A stretch of 12,898 bases of DNA. Source: an uncultured Porphyromonas sp. (GTDB lineage Bacteria > Bacteroidota > Bacteroidia > Bacteroidales > Porphyromonadaceae). The position numbers and the translations under genes are program-made. The stretch is taken from contig CAMPUN010000007.1 of the NCBI GenBank assembly GCA_946997275.1, positions 1-12,898 of the forward strand. The letters run 5' to 3'. Below the pieces are notes generated by a model. That model had not been told where the DNA came from. It did not search any database and saw only the letters and a program-made list of their open reading frames with translations. Shown here piece after piece: positions 1 to 8,004 of this stretch (position 1 is its first letter; every line of letters starts with the position of its first letter).

Positions 1-2218
1 GGATGGCTATGCCAGGAGCCTCGGCCGATACGTTGTAGACCACCTGTCGTGGGGTGTACTTGGTGACGGTGATGCTACGCTGAGCGGTGCTGTCGGGTAG
101 CATAAGGGGCTGCGGTAGCTCTTCGCCAAAACGGAGATCGACGACACCGACGTGACGTAGGTCTGCCGTGGTGAGTGCCTCCATCTCCTCATTGGCATTA
201 GTGACCCAGCGAAGGCTATCGACAAACCACGCTGCTCCGAAGGCATTTGGATTGGTCACCGCCATAGGTGCTTTGGTCTCTGGGTTGGGGACGATGAAGT
301 ACTTCGTATTGAGCATATCGTAGACCTGCTTATTGCCCGTAGAGAGCTGGTAAGTGATCAGGTCTTGATAGCGCTGTAGCTTGGCAGCGTGATAACCGCC
401 CACGCTGTGGTGCCAGCGAGAGGTGGTGGCATCGTTGAAGCTATTGACCGTCTGGTTGAAAACACGATAGCCGAGGCTTTTGTCCTGAAGGATCGTCTGA
501 TCGGCTTCCGTCATAGGAGCTGCTTGCTGCTGTACCAGTTGTGGGGCGATGAAGTCGTCATCGGCTAGGTAACGCTTGTCTACCTGCCACAGGTCTATGA
601 GCGTCAGTCCGACGAGGATGCAGCAGAGCCACTGAGTCTTGAGATAGCCCTTGGCAAAGAGCCATAGGGGTACGATACTTAAGACGATGAAGAGCAAGCT
701 ACGCCATATGTCCGCCCGGAAGATGTCCATACGCATCGTCTTGAGCTGATCTTGTAGCGTCAGGTAGCGAGGATCTTGTGTGGCTAGCTCGGCAAACATG
801 CTCTTCTCCTGCTGGGATAGGAAGCCGAAGAAGAGATCTGGCAGAAGAGCGAAGAGAAGTAAGAGCAGAACTGGTACTCCGCCTGCTATCCAGACGCTCT
901 TGCTGCGTAGGAGCTGAGGCTCCTTGATGAGCTGCACGAGAGCCAGTACGGCTAGCGTCGGGATCGTTAGCTCTGCGATGACTAGGATCGAGGAGACCGC
1001 TCGGAACTTGTCGTACATTGGCATCCAGTCGATGAAGAGATTGGTCAACGGCATGAAGTTTTTACCCCATGCGAGCAGTATCGAGAGGATCGTCGCGATG
1101 AGCAGTCCCCACTTGATCGGCCCCTTGACGACGACACAGCCGATGATGAAGAGGATGCAGACGAAAGCACCCACATAGACGGGACCCGAGGTGAAGGGTT
1201 GGTCACCCCAGTAAGCGTTCATCTGTCCCAGCATCTGCTGGTACTCGTAGGGCGCCTTGGCAAGTTGCTTGGCGTGTCCCTTAGCTAGAGGCTCGGTTGC
1301 ACCGCCCTTCGTATTGGGTACGAGGAGCGTCCAGGTCTCACCGATGCCGTAGCTCCACTGGGTGATGTACTCTTTGGAGAGTCCCTTACTATTGACCTCA
1401 GCTTCCGCTTGCTCGGGGGCATGTGGAGGAGCGATCGTTAGTTCACTGCCACCACGCATCGTTTCCTGAGCGTACTGGTAAGTGTGGTAGAGGTTTGTCC
1501 CATTGACTGCGACGGCGAGGAGACCTGCGAGGACGAGTACGCCCGTGGACTTGAGGAAGTCTACAACCTTTCGCTCTCTAATCGCCTGCACCAAGAAGGT
1601 GATGACCAGGACGCCCATGAGGAGTGCGAAGTAGTAGGTCATCTGCACATGGTTTGCCAAGAGCTGCAGCGCCATAAAGAAGGCAAAGAGCGCGCCTCCC
1701 CAGAGTCGCTCGCCACGGTAGCACCAGACGAGTCCAGCGATCGTGGGGGGCACGAAGCAGAGTGCGGTCAACTTCCAAATGTGCCCCGCATGAATGAGGA
1801 TAATGAAGTAGCTTGACAAGGCCCACATCACCGCTCCCAGTACGGAGGGCAGAGGATCGACCTTGAGCGAACGCATGAAGATGTAGAAGCCTACGAGTAG
1901 CGCAAAGATTAGCCACGGATAGGTGCCCAGTATGCTCAGTGGCTTACGAAGCGTCAGCACATCTTGCAGGTATTGCAGAGGCTTGGTCGAGGGATAGGAA
2001 GGGCTGATCTGATACATCGGCATCCCGCCAAAGAGCGAGTTCGTCCAGTAGGAGGTCTCATCGCTAGCCTGCACGTCGGAGCCATTGCCCGAAACGCCTG
2101 CCACGTCCGCCTGAAAGAGCGTCCGCCCCTCAAAGTGCGCTGGTGCAAAGTAACCAAGCGCTACAATCAGGAAGAAGCCGAAGATGAGCAATATGCGTTG
2201 CCAAGGAATCTGTTTCAT
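1..2218 (-). CDS. YfhO-family multi-membrane-spanning protein, 3' end outside window
   Basis: Leftward frame, open from the ATG at 2218 to the window edge (739 codons), so the C-terminus is missing. My translation begins MKQIPWQRILLIFGFF and gives a first membrane segment at residues 8-25. A short extracytoplasmic stretch follows, with GGMPMYQI (64-71), then many hydrophobic segments (about 101-115, 128-143, 172-187, 194-211, 224-238 and more further on). The pattern GGxPxYQI, HAGHxxKL (143-150), NHVQMTYY (189-196) and a soluble C-terminal part is what I know from Bacteroidota YfhO-like proteins (PF09586). These are GT-C-like and implicated in transferring sugars from lipid carriers to envelope glycans; substrate and reaction here are unknown. 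The gene starts 28 bases after the glycosyltransferase, so it is probably the last gene of a cysS-GT2-yfhO transcript. No frameshift or internal stop is apparent. Confidence 0.85.
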   Translation of the reverse strand, partial: MKQIPWQRILLIFGFFLIVALGYFAPAHFEGRTLFQADVAGVSGNGSDVQASDETSYWTNSLFGGMPMYQISPSYPSTKPLQYLQDVLTLRKPLSILGTYPWLIFALLVGFYIFMRSLKVDPLPSVLGAVMWALSSYFIILIHAGHIWKLTALCFVPPTIAGLVWCYRGERLWGGALFAFFMALQLLANHVQMTYYFALLMGVLVITFLVQAIRERKVVDFLKSTGVLVLAGLLAVAVNGTNLYHTYQYAQETMRGGSELTIAPPHAPEQAEAEVNSKGLSKEYITQWSYGIGETWTLLVPNTKGGATEPLAKGHAKQLAKAPYEYQQMLGQMNAYWGDQPFTSGPVYVGAFVCILFIIGCVVVKGPIKWGLLIATILSILLAWGKNFMPLTNLFIDWMPMYDKFRAVSSILVIAELTIPTLAVLALVQLIKEPQLLRSKSVWIAGGVPVLLLLLFALLPDLFFGFLSQQEKSMFAELATQDPRYLTLQDQLKTMRMDIFRADIWRSLLFIVLSIVPLWLFAKGYLKTQWLCCILVGLTLIDLWQVDKRYLADDDFIAPQLVQQQAAPMTEADQTILQDKSLGYRVFNQTVNSFNDATTSRWHHSVGGYHAAKLQRYQDLITYQLSTGNKQVYDMLNTKYFIVPNPETKAPMAVTNPNAFGAAWFVDSLRWVTNANEEMEALTTADLRHVGVVDLRFGEELPQPLMLPDSTAQRSITVTKYTPRQVVYNVSAEAPGIAI

Positions 2219-2246
2219 AAGATAACTCAGAGATAGAGTTTGAGGA

Positions 2247-3212
2247 TTAAGCTTTGCACCGTTTGAAGCGCTGGCTGAGGTAGCCGATGCCATAGCCCGA
2301 GAGCTGGACAAAAGAGGCTACGACAGCTCGCCAAGCGACCGCCACTGAGTGCGTGCGACAGAATGCGTCTGCAAAGATAGTCACAATAAAGAGTACATGG
2401 TAGAGCCAAAACCATGGGCACCACACCGCAAGTAGCGTGAATAGTAGCGTCGTCACGACAAAGAGCGTGGGGAGTAAGTAGGTCAAGCGCATCGACCCGG
2501 GATGTCTTCGTGAGAGCTCCACACGAGCCGTGCCGGAGTGCCACACCTGTCGGTAAAACTTACGCAAGTCCACGCGGCGCTTGTGATAGAGCACCGCCTC
2601 GGGAAGGAGAGCGACCCGACTGCCCGCCTCGTAGAGACGCATGCTAAAGTCGATATCCTCGCCATAGCGCATCGCTTCGTCGAAGCCTCCCAACGATTCA
2701 AAGAGAGCCTTGCGACAGCCCAGATTGAAGGTGCGTGGGTAGAACCGCTTCGTCAGTCGCTTGCTCCCGCCTCGTATGCCACCCGTCGTGAGGGGCGAGG
2801 TCATAGCATAGTTGATCGCCCGCTGCCACATGCCGAAGGAGCCGTCTTGTAGCGAAGGAGCCGCATCAGGCCCGCCCCACGCATCGCACTCGTCCGCAGC
2901 GATTGCCTGAGATACGTTATATAGGTAGTCAGGCGGGAGTACCACGTCCGAGTCAAGGATGATGACCCAGTCGCCCATGGCGTAGCGCACGCCTATGTTG
3001 CGCGCCTTAGATGGCCCCCCGTTGGGCACCACCTCATAATGCATCCTCATCTGGTCACGATAGCGATCCACAACCGTAGCGCAAGGCACCGAGCTTCCAT
3101 CCTCCACGATAACGACTTCGTAGGACGGGGGCGTCTGCTGCTGAGCGAGCGAGTGTAGTAACTCCTCGATCTCGTCAGGACGATTGTAGACTGGAATAAT
3201 GAGCGAAAGCAT
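2247..3212 (-). CDS. Family 2 glycosyltransferase with C-terminal membrane anchor
   Basis: A 321-residue protein with a GT-A fold N-terminus. It starts with the classic LSLIIPVYNRPDEIEELL segment, followed by VEDGS (36-40), GGPSKARNIG (65-74) and the metal/nucleotide-sugar DxD motif as DSD at 87-89. The acceptor-side ED motif is GEDIDFSMRL (184-193). Two hydrophobic stretches after about residue 245 suggest membrane association with the catalytic domain in the cytoplasm. Family knowledge predicts transfer of a sugar from a nucleotide donor to a lipid-linked or surface glycan acceptor; donor and acceptor cannot be read from sequence. It lies 26 bases after cysS and 28 before the YfhO-like gene, all on one strand, which suggests one transcript. 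Pairing with a YfhO-like protein makes a role in envelope glycan assembly plausible. Confidence 0.9.
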   Translation of the reverse strand: MLSLIIPVYNRPDEIEELLHSLAQQQTPPSYEVVIVEDGSSVPCATVVDRYRDQMRMHYEVVPNGGPSKARNIGVRYAMGDWVIILDSDVVLPPDYLYNVSQAIAADECDAWGGPDAAPSLQDGSFGMWQRAINYAMTSPLTTGGIRGGSKRLTKRFYPRTFNLGCRKALFESLGGFDEAMRYGEDIDFSMRLYEAGSRVALLPEAVLYHKRRVDLRKFYRQVWHSGTARVELSRRHPGSMRLTYLLPTLFVVTTLLFTLLAVWCPWFWLYHVLFIVTIFADAFCRTHSVAVAWRAVVASFVQLSGYGIGYLSQRFKRCKA

Positions 3213-3238
3213 TAGAGGCTAGTCTGGGTCAAAGCGTC

Positions 3239-4717
3239 TTACAGTACCTTCCACTCGGCACCGCTCTTGGTATCTTGTATCTCAAAGCCCAGAGCGGTCA
3301 GTTTGTCTCGTATCAGGTCACTCGTCTCCCAGTCCTTGCTTGCCTTAGCCTTGGAGCGAATGTCTAGAAGTAGATCAACCGCTCCTGCGAAAGCTTCTTG
3401 CTGGCCACCGCTCAGATCGGAAGCCTCCGTAGCCGACTGCATACCGAGTATGTCGTGTAGGTAGAGGTCGTAGGCCTTGCGCAGCTCCTCCAGCTGGTCG
3501 CTCGTGATCTGCTCGTGTCCGTCGTGGATCGAGTTAATGAGACGAGCCGCGTCAAAGAGCGCAGCAATCACCATCGGCGTATTGATGTCGTCATCCATCG
3601 CCTCCTTGCAACGCTCCCCCAGATCAATCTTCTCGATCGTTGAGGTAGCCGATGGCTTGAGCGACTGAAGCTTAGCGTCAGCGTCCATGAGGCGTTGGTA
3701 CCCCTTCTCCGCAGCTTGCAGAGCACTATTGCTAAAGTCCACCGTGCCACGGTAGTGTGCACTCAGGACGAAGAAGCGAATGGTCATCGGCGCATAAGCT
3801 TGCTCGAGTGCTGGGTGATTGCCTGTGAAGAACTCCTCCAGGGTGATAAAGTTGCCCGCACTCTTCGCCATCTTCTTGCCATCCACCGTAATCATATTGT
3901 TGTGCATCCAGTACTTGACCATCGGTTCTCCTTGCGAAGCGACCGCCTGTGCGATCTCGCACTCGTGATGCGGGAAGGTCAAGTCCAGTCCACCGCCATG
4001 GATGTCGAAGTGAGCGCCCAAGTACTTGCGTCCCATAGCGGTACACTCGCAGTGCCACCCGGGGAAGCCCTCACTCCATGGCGAAGGCCAGCGCATGATG
4101 TGGCTGGGTTGCGCCTTCTTCCAGAGAGCAAAGTCCAGCGGATTGTGCTTCTTGTCTTGGCCGTCCAGGTCGCGCGTGTTGGAGATCATATCCTCCACAT
4201 TGCGTCCGCTCAGGATGCCGTAAGGGTGGTCAGCGTGGTACTTAAGCACGTCAAAGTAGACGCTCCCGTGGCTCACATAGGCGTAGCCCGCATCGAGGAT
4301 CTGCTGTACCAGCTGGATCTGCTCGATGATATGCCCCGAGGCAAGTGGCTCGATAGAAGGTGGCAGCACATTGAGCAGGCGCAGACTATCGTGGTAGCGG
4401 TTGAGGTAGTAGTAAGCCACCTCCATCGGCTCGAGCTGCTCGAGCTTAGCCTTCTTAGCTATTTTGTCCTCGCCATCATCTGCATCATGCTCCAGGTGCC
4501 CCACGTCGGTCACATTGCGTACGTAGCGCACCTTGTAGCCGAGGTGCTTGAGGTAGCGGAAGAGAATGTCAAACGTAATCGCCGAGCGAGCATGCCCTAG
4601 ATGCGGATCCCCGTAAACGGTCGGTCCGCAAACGTAGAGCCCCACATGTGGCGGGGCAATTGGCTCAAAGGGCTCTTTAGCCCTCTCCAGCGTGTTGTAG
4701 ATGTATAGTTGGCTCAT
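3239..4717 (-). CDS. cysS: Cysteine--tRNA ligase
   Basis: A 492-residue class I aminoacyl-tRNA synthetase that charges tRNA-Cys in the cytoplasm. The HIGH signature appears as HLGH at residues 39-42 within [12 protein letters not shown]. The KMSKS loop is KMAKS at 282-286. The zinc site that selects cysteine is present: C30, C225 (in HCECTAMG), H250 and E254 (HHECE). The length matches bacterial CysRS, and the C-terminal anticodon-binding region is complete, ending at a normal stop. The ATG at 4717 fits the family N-terminus ([13 protein letters not shown]). It has its own -7 box upstream and is the first gene before the glycosyltransferase. The Ala in KMAKS departs from the usual Ser, but the flanking lysines are intact. 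Confidence 0.98.
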   Translation of the reverse strand: MSQLYIYNTLERAKEPFEPIAPPHVGLYVCGPTVYGDPHLGHARSAITFDILFRYLKHLGYKVRYVRNVTDVGHLEHDADDGEDKIAKKAKLEQLEPMEVAYYYLNRYHDSLRLLNVLPPSIEPLASGHIIEQIQLVQQILDAGYAYVSHGSVYFDVLKYHADHPYGILSGRNVEDMISNTRDLDGQDKKHNPLDFALWKKAQPSHIMRWPSPWSEGFPGWHCECTAMGRKYLGAHFDIHGGGLDLTFPHHECEIAQAVASQGEPMVKYWMHNNMITVDGKKMAKSAGNFITLEEFFTGNHPALEQAYAPMTIRFFVLSAHYRGTVDFSNSALQAAEKGYQRLMDADAKLQSLKPSATSTIEKIDLGERCKEAMDDDINTPMVIAALFDAARLINSIHDGHEQITSDQLEELRKAYDLYLHDILGMQSATEASDLSGGQQEAFAGAVDLLLDIRSKAKASKDWETSDLIRDKLTALGFEIQDTKSGAEWKVL

Positions 4718-4772
4718 AGGTCTTTTTATAGTCCAAAGGTCATAGCACCGTGCGGATACACCAATGCTTTCG

Positions 4773-4780
4773 CAAAGATA
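4773..4780 (-). promoter_or_regulatory. Bacteroidota -7 promoter box for cysS
   Basis: On the minus strand these bases read TATCTTTG, matching the TAnnTTTG -7 consensus of the Bacteroidota housekeeping sigma factor. Transcription would start near 4767, giving a leader of about 50 bases before the cysS ATG. I see no clear TTTG at the -33 position. The box lies in the 98-base gap between the phosphopantetheinyl transferase stop and cysS, and no terminator is visible there, so read-through from the upstream genes is also possible. Confidence 0.55.
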
Positions 4781-4815
4781 AGGATTTTAGAGATACCGTG
4801 TCTCGGACGTAGGGC

Positions 4816-5466
4816 TTAACTTTCAAAAGCTCCCGCCCCAGCCTGAACGTAGGTGAGGTGGTAGGGGGCAGTCGTGATGCTACGAAGGAGGTAGCCCGTG
4901 AGAAGGGTAGGGCGGTCGTCCCCCTCGTCGGCATAGACGGTGTAGCGGGCGAAGGGCTCGCTCTCCACGCCACAAGAGAGAGAAGCTTCGGGCGGAGAGA
5001 CGGTATAGTTGGTCGCTAGGTGGCGCTTGACCTGTAGCGGGTAAGCTTTGTAGGCTGCTTCCTTGAGTCCCCACACGGTGTAGAGCCATTCGTTCGCTTC
5101 GCTTGTCGTAAGATGTCGATAGTAAGCCAGCTCTGTCGGAGACATAAACCTCGGAGCGACTTGTGGCAACTTATCACTAGCCACCTGAATATCGACGCCT
5201 ACACCGTACTGCCCCTCACTAAGGACGAGAGCCACGTAGCTTCCGCTGTGGGATATGGAGATACGGTAGTCGTGATCAGACGAGACAAGGCGGGGCGCGC
5301 CAGAGGGGAGATGCGTCAGTCGCCAGGCCGACTCCCTAGGAGCGATCTCGTCAAGTAGTTGCTGCGTTAGTGAGCGGTAGGTAGATAGGCTAGGCGCGAT
5401 GCTGGGTGGTAGCTCAGCGATGTAGAGTGTGTCCCCTAGTGGGAGGGGTAGCTGTGAGTAGTTCAC
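4816..5466 (-). CDS. 4'-phosphopantetheinyl transferase (Sfp/HetI type)
   Basis: A 216-residue enzyme that moves the phosphopantetheine arm of CoA onto a serine of acyl or peptidyl carrier proteins. Key motifs are present: ISHSG (71-75), the Mg-binding GVGVDIQ (88-94, D92) and WGLKEAAYK (132-140) with the catalytic Glu/Lys pair. The length is that of the pseudo-dimeric Sfp/HetI group rather than the ~120-residue AcpS type. The start codon is GTG: bases 5466-5464 read GTG on the minus strand and overlap the TGA stop of gldE by 4 bases, which argues for translational coupling. No polyketide or nonribosomal peptide genes are in the window, so the likely client is the fatty-acid ACP or another housekeeping carrier. 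That is inference. Confidence 0.92.
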   Translation of the reverse strand: MNYSQLPLPLGDTLYIAELPPSIAPSLSTYRSLTQQLLDEIAPRESAWRLTHLPSGAPRLVSSDHDYRISISHSGSYVALVLSEGQYGVGVDIQVASDKLPQVAPRFMSPTELAYYRHLTTSEANEWLYTVWGLKEAAYKAYPLQVKRHLATNYTVSPPEASLSCGVESEPFARYTVYADEGDDRPTLLTGYLLRSITTAPYHLTYVQAGAGAFES

Positions 5467-6821
5467 GCCTTGGGTTCTGTAGGCCTATCGGTCTCTGTGT
5501 CAGTCTGCTCCTTAGGATGCAGGCGCATCTTGAGCTGCATGATACGGTGCCGCTCCATGCGTGTCACGATGAAGTCGATGTCCGATATGGTTACCTGCTG
5601 ACCCACCTGAGGGATCTCCTGTAGCACCTCTAGGAATAACCCTCCGACCGTATCAACCTCCTCGTAGTGTGGGGCAAAGTACTCTGGCTCTACATCCAGT
5701 AGCTTGCAGAGATCTATGAGCGACATGCCACCATCGATCAGATAGACCCCCTCGGCGAGCCGTACGTAGGGCGGATCCTCATCATCGTACTCGTCGACGA
5801 TCTCTCCGACGATCTCCTCGAGGATGTCCTCCAGCGTGATCAGTCCCGAGGTCCCGCCGAACTCATCGATCACGATCGCCATATGGATACGCTCCTGCTG
5901 TAGCTCTTCCAGTAGGGTGTCGATCTTCTTATTTTCAGGTACGAAGTAAGCTTGTCGGATGATCTTTTGCCACGGGAAAGTGTCCTCCTCGTGCATATGA
6001 GGGAGGAGATCTTTTACATAGAGTAGCCCTTGGATCGTATCCTGCGATCCATCGTAGACAGGCAGTCGTGAGTAGCCAGTCTCCACAGCGAAGCTCAGCG
6101 TCTGATGATAAGCCCAGTGGTAGTTGACACCGACCATATCGACGCGTGGCACCATGATCTCGTCGGCCGTCTTGTGGTAAAACTTGACAATCTCATGGAT
6201 CATCTCCGTCTCCTTGTTGTCGCCGTTTGTCGTCAGTGCGACAGCCTCCGAGAGATCGTCTACAGAGAGTTCAGGTACCCGTCTAGCCTTAGAGCCTAGG
6301 AGCTTAGAGGTTTTGATCAAGCCCTTGGAGCACCAAGCGATCCCCTTGTAAAGTCCAGACACGGCAGGAGCCGTTAGTCGAATGAATGAGAGCGGGTGCT
6401 GCTGAGCGTAGATCTTAGGGATGATCTCGCCAAAGAGTAGAAGTAGAAAGGTGATGAGGACCGTCTGGATGATAAAGCCTGCAGCAGGATTTGCCGAGAA
6501 GTCCCAATGTTCTCCCACAAACCACGCACAGAGGATCGTGATCCCCACGTTGACCGCATTATTGCCGATCAGGATGGTCGCCAGTAGTTGCTCCGAGTGC
6601 GATAGGAGTTGGAGTAGTCGTGGATCGTTGGGGTGCTCCTGCTCTTTGATCTGCTGTACCTCTTTCGGAGTAAGAGAGAAGAAGGCCACCTCATTGCTCG
6701 ACATGAAGGCGGAGCAAAGCAGTAGGAAGAGGATGATCAGAAGCGGTATAGCGTCTATCCAAACGATTGGATTGCTGTACACGATTCCTCCGAAAAGGCT
6801 TAATAAGAAGGCATCACCCAT
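5463..6821 (-). CDS. gldE: GldE-like CNNM/CorC membrane protein with CBS domains
   Basis: A 452-residue inner-membrane protein. The N-terminal CNNM/DUF21 domain has hydrophobic segments at about 20-42, 77-101 and 114-138, with the conserved GNNAVNVG (86-93) and GEIIPK (131-136). A CBS pair follows from MVPRVDMV (223-230) and includes DEFGGTSG (319-326). A C-terminal CorC/HlyC-type domain (about 365-435) ends in a hydrophilic tail. In gliding Bacteroidota GldE is needed for motility and type IX secretion and is thought to act with or stabilise the lipoprotein GldD. Non-gliding relatives keep it, presumably for secretion. The name is given because ssb-gldE order is typical of the phylum; gldD is not in this window. 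It overlaps ssb by 8 bases and the downstream transferase by 4, so the three are very likely co-translated. A generic CorC-type ion transporter is the alternative. Confidence 0.9.
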   Translation of the reverse strand: MGDAFLLSLFGGIVYSNPIVWIDAIPLLIILFLLLCSAFMSSNEVAFFSLTPKEVQQIKEQEHPNDPRLLQLLSHSEQLLATILIGNNAVNVGITILCAWFVGEHWDFSANPAAGFIIQTVLITFLLLLFGEIIPKIYAQQHPLSFIRLTAPAVSGLYKGIAWCSKGLIKTSKLLGSKARRVPELSVDDLSEAVALTTNGDNKETEMIHEIVKFYHKTADEIMVPRVDMVGVNYHWAYHQTLSFAVETGYSRLPVYDGSQDTIQGLLYVKDLLPHMHEEDTFPWQKIIRQAYFVPENKKIDTLLEELQQERIHMAIVIDEFGGTSGLITLEDILEEIVGEIVDEYDDEDPPYVRLAEGVYLIDGGMSLIDLCKLLDVEPEYFAPHYEEVDTVGGLFLEVLQEIPQVGQQVTISDIDFIVTRMERHRIMQLKMRLHPKEQTDTETDRPTEPKA

Positions 6822-7278
6822 TGCTACTACTGTTGTGACTTATACTGTTGCCACCCTGGCTCGTTGCGTCACTAGGGTCAGACGGCGATACTGATTGCTC
6901 GGTAGCAGGACGAGGCGAGGCGCTCTCCTGGCCACGGCTCTGCTTAGGACGATCCACAAAGGTGACCTTGTCCGCCCATATCTCCGTACGTGCCTGCGCT
7001 TTCCCCTGTCGATCTGTATAGCTATTGTAGCGTATCTCGCCCTCCACGAGGAGGTGCGACCCCTTGCGCACCCAGCGCTCGACAAACTGTGCCAGCGACC
7101 CGAAGATCACCACCGTGTGCCACTCCGTACGATCTGGTATCTGCGTACCATCACGCTTCGTATAGCCTGGCACAGAGGTCGCTAAGCGCAGCGACGCCTG
7201 ACAGGTGCCCCGACGCGAATAGTGTACGCTGGGGTCTGCGCCTACGAAGCCTATGAGGATCGCCTTGTTGTAGTACAT
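6814..7278 (-). CDS. ssb: Single-stranded DNA-binding protein lacking the acidic C-terminal tip
   Basis: A 154-residue protein with a complete OB fold (residues 1-108): KAILIGFVGADP, SLRLATSVPGY, TEWHTVVIFG, LVEGEIRYNSY and ARTEIWADKV. W53, W69 and W101 sit at or near the aromatic positions used to stack on ssDNA. A low-complexity tail rich in Ser, Gln and Pro covers 109-154. Bacterial SSBs normally end in an acidic peptide such as DDDIPF or DDLPF that recruits partner proteins; this one ends ISHNSSSNG. I checked the other two frames over the last ~60 bases and found no acidic tip, so a simple frameshift does not explain it. The stop codon lies inside the gldE start region (8-base overlap). 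It may be a second, specialised SSB rather than the main replication protein. Confidence 0.93.
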   Translation of the reverse strand: MYYNKAILIGFVGADPSVHYSRRGTCQASLRLATSVPGYTKRDGTQIPDRTEWHTVVIFGSLAQFVERWVRKGSHLLVEGEIRYNSYTDRQGKAQARTEIWADKVTFVDRPKQSRGQESASPRPATEQSVSPSDPSDATSQGGNSISHNSSSNG

Positions 7279-7393
7279 AGAGCTGGTGAGTAAGTTGCTA
7301 GGGGTGACCTTATATACGAACGAAAGGGACTTGTCTTACGTATGGGCAAGGCAAGCCCTCGACGGATAGCCAAGGAGCTGGATACAAGGCCGG

Positions 7394-7426
7394 AGCCAGT
7401 GCCCAGTGAGGCACTTGGGCAAGGCT
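7394..7426 (-). other. Stem-loop at the end of the small membrane gene, before ssb
   Basis: On the minus strand AGCC (7426-7423) pairs with GGCT (7397-7394). Inside, GCCCA (7420-7416) pairs with TGGGC (7405-7401), and an alternative stem AGTGCC/GGCACT (7399-7404 with 7410-7415) competes. The structure starts on the stop codon of the 59-residue gene. No T-run follows, so it is not a classical intrinsic terminator. It may attenuate transcription or protect an mRNA end in the 146-base gap before ssb. I see no convincing -7 box for ssb in that gap, so ssb may depend partly on read-through. Confidence 0.35.
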
Positions 7427-7604
7427 ACTCTTTGATAGTTGTGATGCGCTTATTGAGGAAGATGTGTAGGAAGAATCCAGCAATCATCACGATACAACCG
7501 ATCAGATTGAACATATTCCCCCCCTTGTCCATTAGAGCGGGGACGATGAGTATGAGCGCCCCGACGAGGACTACCAGACTACCTATAGGGTTGAAACCTT
7601 TCAT
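7425..7604 (-). CDS. Small two-segment membrane protein of unknown function
   Basis: A 59-residue protein starting MKGFNPIGSLVVLVG. It has two hydrophobic segments, about 8-24 (SLVVLVGALILIVPAL region) and 33-50 (NLIGCIVMIAGFFLHIFL), joined by a short loop with DKGGN and ended by a basic tail (NKRITTIKE). This is a hairpin membrane protein with no motif I recognise. The frame is open further upstream to an ATG at 7691, but that ATG overlaps the predicted -7 box (7691-7698) and the extra 29 residues are hydrophilic and Pro-rich, so I prefer the ATG at 7604. It is first in the leftward series and lies 146 bases before ssb. Opposite-strand frames over it show no known protein. Expression is plausible but unproven. 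Confidence 0.6.
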   Translation of the reverse strand: MKGFNPIGSLVVLVGALILIVPALMDKGGNMFNLIGCIVMIAGFFLHIFLNKRITTIKE

Positions 7605-7690
7605 ATACTTATGATTACTATCTAAGGTGATACTTGACAAAGGAGGGTGGGGGAAGTCTCCCCTCATGGGGACAACGCACCCTCGTGCCA

Positions 7691-7698
7691 CAAAGGTA
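7691..7698 (-). promoter_or_regulatory. -7 promoter box for the leftward small membrane gene
   Basis: The minus strand reads TACCTTTG, a match to TAnnTTTG. The predicted transcript start near 7685 leaves a leader of about 80 bases before the ATG at 7604. That leader contains a short hairpin, GGGGA paired with TCCCC around a GACT loop (near 7656-7669). No clear -33 element is seen. The box is the left border of the divergent repeat-rich spacer. Confidence 0.5.
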
Positions 7699-7831
7699 AT
7701 ACAAAATCAAGAGATAGCGTACGTCCCCCTAACCTCTCGGATGGCGCACATCTCACGACGCCCCTCCGATATCCACGTAGATATCTGGAATCCCTCAGGG
7801 AGGAAAGAAAAATTTCCCACGTAGAGATGAA
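7699..7831. other. Non-coding part of divergent spacer, no gene seen
   Basis: No convincing gene. Visible structure: GATATC at 7768-7773 and again at 7780-7785, which can form a 6-bp stem around a 6-base loop; CCTCC (7763-7767) able to pair with GGAGG (7799-7803) around that stem; and CCACGTAGA repeated at 7774-7782 and 7818-7826. An isolated CTAACCTCT (7729-7737) resembles the heptamers further right. The block may be part of a dispersed intergenic repeat or a structured leader; I cannot tell which. Confidence 0.4.
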
Positions 7832-7892
7832 ATGAAACTTCGGAAGAATCAGATGAAACTTCGGAAGAATCGAATGATACTTCGGAAGAAAT
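7832..7892. repeat. Three 21-bp tandem repeats
   Basis: Copies begin at 7832, 7853 and 7874, exactly 21 bases apart. The first 19 bases of copies one and two are identical (core ACTTCGGAAGAATC); copy three differs at a few positions. Each copy contains a small CTT-CGG-AAG near-palindrome. Because 21 is a multiple of three, the array also reads as a 20-codon frame from ATG 7832 to TGA 7892-7894, giving a Lys/Arg-rich repeat peptide. I do not call it a gene because no promoter or ribosome site is apparent. Confidence 0.85.
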
Positions 7893-7905
7893 GATTCACC
7901 CCTCC

Positions 7906-7951
7906 TTAGAGGTTAGAGATTAGAAGTTAGAAGTTAGAGATTAGAGGTTAG
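7906..7951. repeat. Heptamer array, left arm (TTAGARR units)
   Basis: Six and a half uninterrupted 7-base units: TTAGAGG, TTAGAGA, TTAGAAG, TTAGAAG, TTAGAGA, TTAGAGG, TTAG. Bases 7927-7951 are the exact reverse complement of 8008-8032 in the right arm, a 25-bp perfect inverted repeat. Confidence 0.95.
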
Positions 7952-7962
7952 CTCTGATGTTT

Positions 7963-8004
7963 CCGATACCTCAGACACCTCCGATACCTCAGACACCTCC
8001 GATC
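7963..8004. repeat. 18-bp tandem repeat in the loop between heptamer arms
   Basis: Two identical 18-base copies (7963-7980 and 7981-7998, starting CCGATACCTCAGAC) plus the first bases of a third (7999-8004). They occupy most of the 56-base loop between the inverted heptamer arms. The stretch also reads as a 22-codon Pro-rich frame (ATG 7957 to TAA 8023-8025), which I consider incidental. Confidence 0.9.

Noticed and set aside
3695..4600. 301-codon rightward open frame
   Set aside because: It lies wholly antisense to cysS, which has all family motifs; the translation shows no recognisable protein.
6421..6894. 157-codon rightward open frame
   Set aside because: Antisense to gldE and the ssb end; no motif.
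7605..7691. N-terminal extension of the small membrane protein to ATG 7691
   Set aside because: The ATG overlaps the predicted -7 box and the extension is Pro-rich and unlike a membrane protein N-terminus.
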